From assembly GCF_016901135.1 (NCBI RefSeq), contig NZ_JAFEVL010000062.1, forward strand, positions 1-64,000: DNA of 64,000 bases, given 5' to 3'. The notes beneath the pieces were generated by a model. The model worked only from the letters and a program-made list of their open reading frames with translations, searched no databases and was not told the origin of the DNA. Origin of the DNA: Martinezella lusitana. GTDB lineage: Bacteria > Pseudomonadota > Alphaproteobacteria > Rhizobiales > Rhizobiaceae. Positions 62,529-64,000 of this stretch are shown here, in pieces; the stretch's first letter is position 1, and the number at the start of each line of letters is the position of its first letter. The position numbers and the translations under genes are program-made.

Positions 62529-63224
62529 ATGACCGCCAGGGAGAGGCAACAGACTGAAAAGTCAGCGCAAGCCGATGTCGGCGAGGCTGTGCGAACACGG
62601 TCGGAAAAAGTGTCGCGCAATCCGCAACGGACCCATGCCGCGATCCTGGAAGCAGCGACGGAAGAGTTTGCCGCGCATGGCTTCGGCGGCGCCCGGGTGG
62701 ATGCGATCGCGGCGCGGGCGCAGACCAACAAGCGGATGCTCTACCACTATTTCGGCGACAAGGAGGGGCTCTATCTCGCGGTGCTGGAGGCGACCTATGC
62801 GGCGATCCGCAACGCCGAAAAGCATCTCGATCTCGCCCGCCGCGACCCCGAAGAGGGAATGCGGGAGCTTGCGCTGTTCACCTGGCGGCATTTTCTCGCG
62901 CATCCGGAGTTTCTAAGCCTGCTCGTGACCGAAAATCTGCATCAGGCACACTATCTGCAGCGATCGGACAAGGTGCTGGAGATGCATTCGCATTTCATCG
63001 ATGAGCTCTCAAATGTGTTGCGACGCGGTGAGGCGGCCGGCATGTTCCGGTCTGCCGTCGATCCCGTATCCGTCTATCTGACGATCGCGGCACTCGGTTT
63101 CTTCTACCTGTCCAACCGCCACACCTTGTCGACGATTTTTGCGCGCAAGTTGACCAGCCCGGACGCGCTCAATGCCTGGGGCGAACATATCGTGGAGGTG
63201 ACCCTTGCTTCCATCCGGGCATAG
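62529..63224 (+). CDS. TetR-family transcriptional regulator
   Basis: A 231-residue repressor. After a polar N-terminus, the helix-turn-helix is visible as TEEFAAHGFGGARVDAIAAR and TNKRMLYHYFGDKEGLYLAV, followed by a helical ligand domain. GGAGGAGG precedes the ATG at 62529. It is divergent from the sugar importer operon and followed by another operon; matching operators lie in both promoters, so it probably controls both, with release by a sugar-derived ligand (inference). Confidence 0.9.
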   Translation: MTARERQQTEKSAQADVGEAVRTRSEKVSRNPQRTHAAILEAATEEFAAHGFGGARVDAIAARAQTNKRMLYHYFGDKEGLYLAVLEATYAAIRNAEKHLDLARRDPEEGMRELALFTWRHFLAHPEFLSLLVTENLHQAHYLQRSDKVLEMHSHFIDELSNVLRRGEAAGMFRSAVDPVSVYLTIAALGFFYLSNRHTLSTIFARKLTSPDALNAWGEHIVEVTLASIRA

Positions 63225-63278
63225 CGTGCCCCGAGAGCCCGTGGCTCTGCAGGCTTCAGAGAAATTTTCAAAAGACGA

Positions 63279-63325
63279 TTGACAAGGCCGGAGTGATCGC
63301 GCGATCTTGTAACCATATGGTTACA
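63279..63325 (+). promoter_or_regulatory. Promoter with perfect TetR-type palindrome
   Basis: TTGACA at 63279-63284 is a -35-like box. TGTAACCATATGGTTACA (63308-63325) is a perfect 18-bp palindrome close to the expected transcription start. It is in front of the small gene at 63391 and the enolase-family gene. Confidence 0.7.
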
Positions 63326-63390
63326 TTGCTTAGGCGACCAAGCATTTGCTTTTCCTGATTCTGGAGGGAATCGGGCAGGGAGGAGACATC

Positions 63391-63582
63391 ATGAAGGGTG
63401 TTGGCATTATTCCCGATATGATTTGCCACCGGCGCTACGTGCTCGATAATCTCTTCGGGCCGGCGCTCGGTGGCCCGATGCATTGCTGGACACGGCATCG
63501 GACCAACAGGTCGAAGCCTGTATGGAGCCCCGATCAGCTGCAGACGATCGATTTCTTCGAAGGAAGCACTCAACCATCATGA
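63391..63582 (+). CDS. Hypothetical 63-residue protein
   Basis: An open frame of 63 codons with a strong ribosome-binding site (GGGAGGAGACATC before the ATG) and a 4-nt overlap (ATGA) with the next gene. The sequence (for example MKGVGIIPDMICHRRYVLDN and GPALGGPMHCWTRHRTNR) does not match a family that I recognise. It may be a real small protein, or the truncated N-terminus of a longer ancestral gene. The operator in front and the coupling to the next gene support expression. Confidence 0.5.
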   Translation: MKGVGIIPDMICHRRYVLDNLFGPALGGPMHCWTRHRTNRSKPVWSPDQLQTIDFFEGSTQPS

Positions 63583-64000
63583 CCGAATCATTGAAAATCA
63601 GGCTTGTCGAGGCCGAGGCATTCGAGCGCCCGGTCAAATTGCGGCTTCCCTTCCGTTTCGGGGCGGCGACCCTGCGGGAGGCGCGGCAGATTTTCCTGCG
63701 TGTGCGCATCGAGGATGCCAGCGGCCGTTCGGCTGGGGGGATGGCCGCCGAGCTGATGGTGCCGAAATGGTTCGACAAATCGCCCGAGCTTTCCAATGCC
63801 GACAATGAAAATCAGCTGCGCCGTTCGCTGGCGCTGGCTCTCGATGCTCTGCGAGGCGCAGGCCTTGGAACGGCGTTTGAGCTGCATGCCGCCGTCGAGG
63901 CAGCGCATCATGCGCGGGCGGCGGCTGAAAAGCTGAACGGCCTGGTCGCCTCCTTCGGTCTTGCGCTTGCCAACAGGGCTATCCTCGATGGCCTCTGCCG
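63579..64000 (+). CDS. Enolase-superfamily (MR/MLE-like) protein, 5' part
   Basis: The first 140 codons of a gene that runs past the window edge. The N-terminal capping domain pattern of mandelate racemase/muconate-lactonising enzymes is visible: VKLRLPFRFGAATLREARQI, then a glycine and acid-rich turn and VPKWFDKSP. The catalytic barrel is outside the window, so the reaction cannot be stated; sugar acid dehydration or epimerisation would fit the importer and dehydrogenases controlled by the same operator. It overlaps the small upstream gene by 4 nt. Confidence 0.55.
   Translation, partial: MTESLKIRLVEAEAFERPVKLRLPFRFGAATLREARQIFLRVRIEDASGRSAGGMAAELMVPKWFDKSPELSNADNENQLRRSLALALDALRGAGLGTAFELHAAVEAAHHARAAAEKLNGLVASFGLALANRAILDGLC

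Overview
The window is a roughly 61% GC chromosomal segment of an alphaproteobacterium, almost certainly a fast-growing Rhizobiaceae member of the Rhizobium etli / leguminosarum / tropici type. This rests on several gene families seen together: PhaR with PhaAB, RpoH2, CarD, a Suv3-like helicase with an S4 partner, a BacA/SbmA-like ABC protein, a SAM-II riboswitch before metA, a TPP riboswitch before thiBPQ, DUF3309, UgpC-type sugar importers and rhizobial palindromic repeats. No rRNA, tRNA, CRISPR array, phage or intact insertion sequence was recognised.

Layout. 0-8.6 kb holds housekeeping genes: two exporters, ispG, a LysE exporter, a farnesyl-diphosphate synthase, mtgA, a 2H phosphoesterase, a GST and rpmF. 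8.6-11.8 kb is the polyhydroxybutyrate locus (phaR divergent from phaA-phaB), preceded by a large inverted repeat. 11.8-12.7 kb carries three very small membrane or lipoprotein genes. 12.7-13.9 kb is a gene-free 1.2 kb region with four copies of a hairpin-forming repeat that is very rich in GANTC (CcrM) sites, next to a perfect CtrA box. 13.9-20.2 kb encodes RNA and stress functions: Suv3-like helicase, S4 protein, fdxA, carD and rpoH2, with a consensus EcfG (general stress) promoter ahead of rpoH2. 20.3-28.7 kb has an M48 protease, the TPP-riboswitch-controlled thiBPQ operon, a DHA2 drug exporter with a divergent MarR gene, and thiN. 28.7-35.2 kb has an ABC-F ATPase and an RND efflux pair.

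35.2-40.1 kb is an amino-sugar operon (GntR, SIS isomerase, nagA, second SIS protein) plus galM. 40.3-44.4 kb has a repeat pair, a SAM-II-controlled metA with a VWA gene 2 nt behind it, then an AT-richer membrane-protein gene and the MoxR ATPase that normally partners the VWA protein. 44.6-49.4 kb has a BacA-like ABC protein with a decayed ATPase domain, efp, and epmA-epmB, which put beta-lysine on EF-P. 49.75-55.6 kb is a tightly packed cluster of carrier protein, acyl-CoA dehydrogenase, amino acid:[carrier protein] ligase (a tRNA-independent seryl-tRNA-synthetase relative), DUF1839 protein and GH2 glycosidase. I consider this the best candidate for an incompletely described biochemical system. 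A 234-bp element with 29-nt terminal inverted repeats separates it from a six-gene sugar ABC importer/dehydrogenase operon (55.9-62.3 kb). That operon is divergent from a TetR gene and a partial enolase-superfamily gene. Near-identical operators lie in both flanking promoters.

Functional themes are translation quality and non-ribosomal use of aminoacyl groups (EpmA/EpmB/EF-P, aa:CP ligase), carbon storage and sugar uptake, RNA-level regulation by two riboswitches, and stress/cell-cycle regulation (EcfG promoter, RpoH2, CarD, CtrA/CcrM-type sites).
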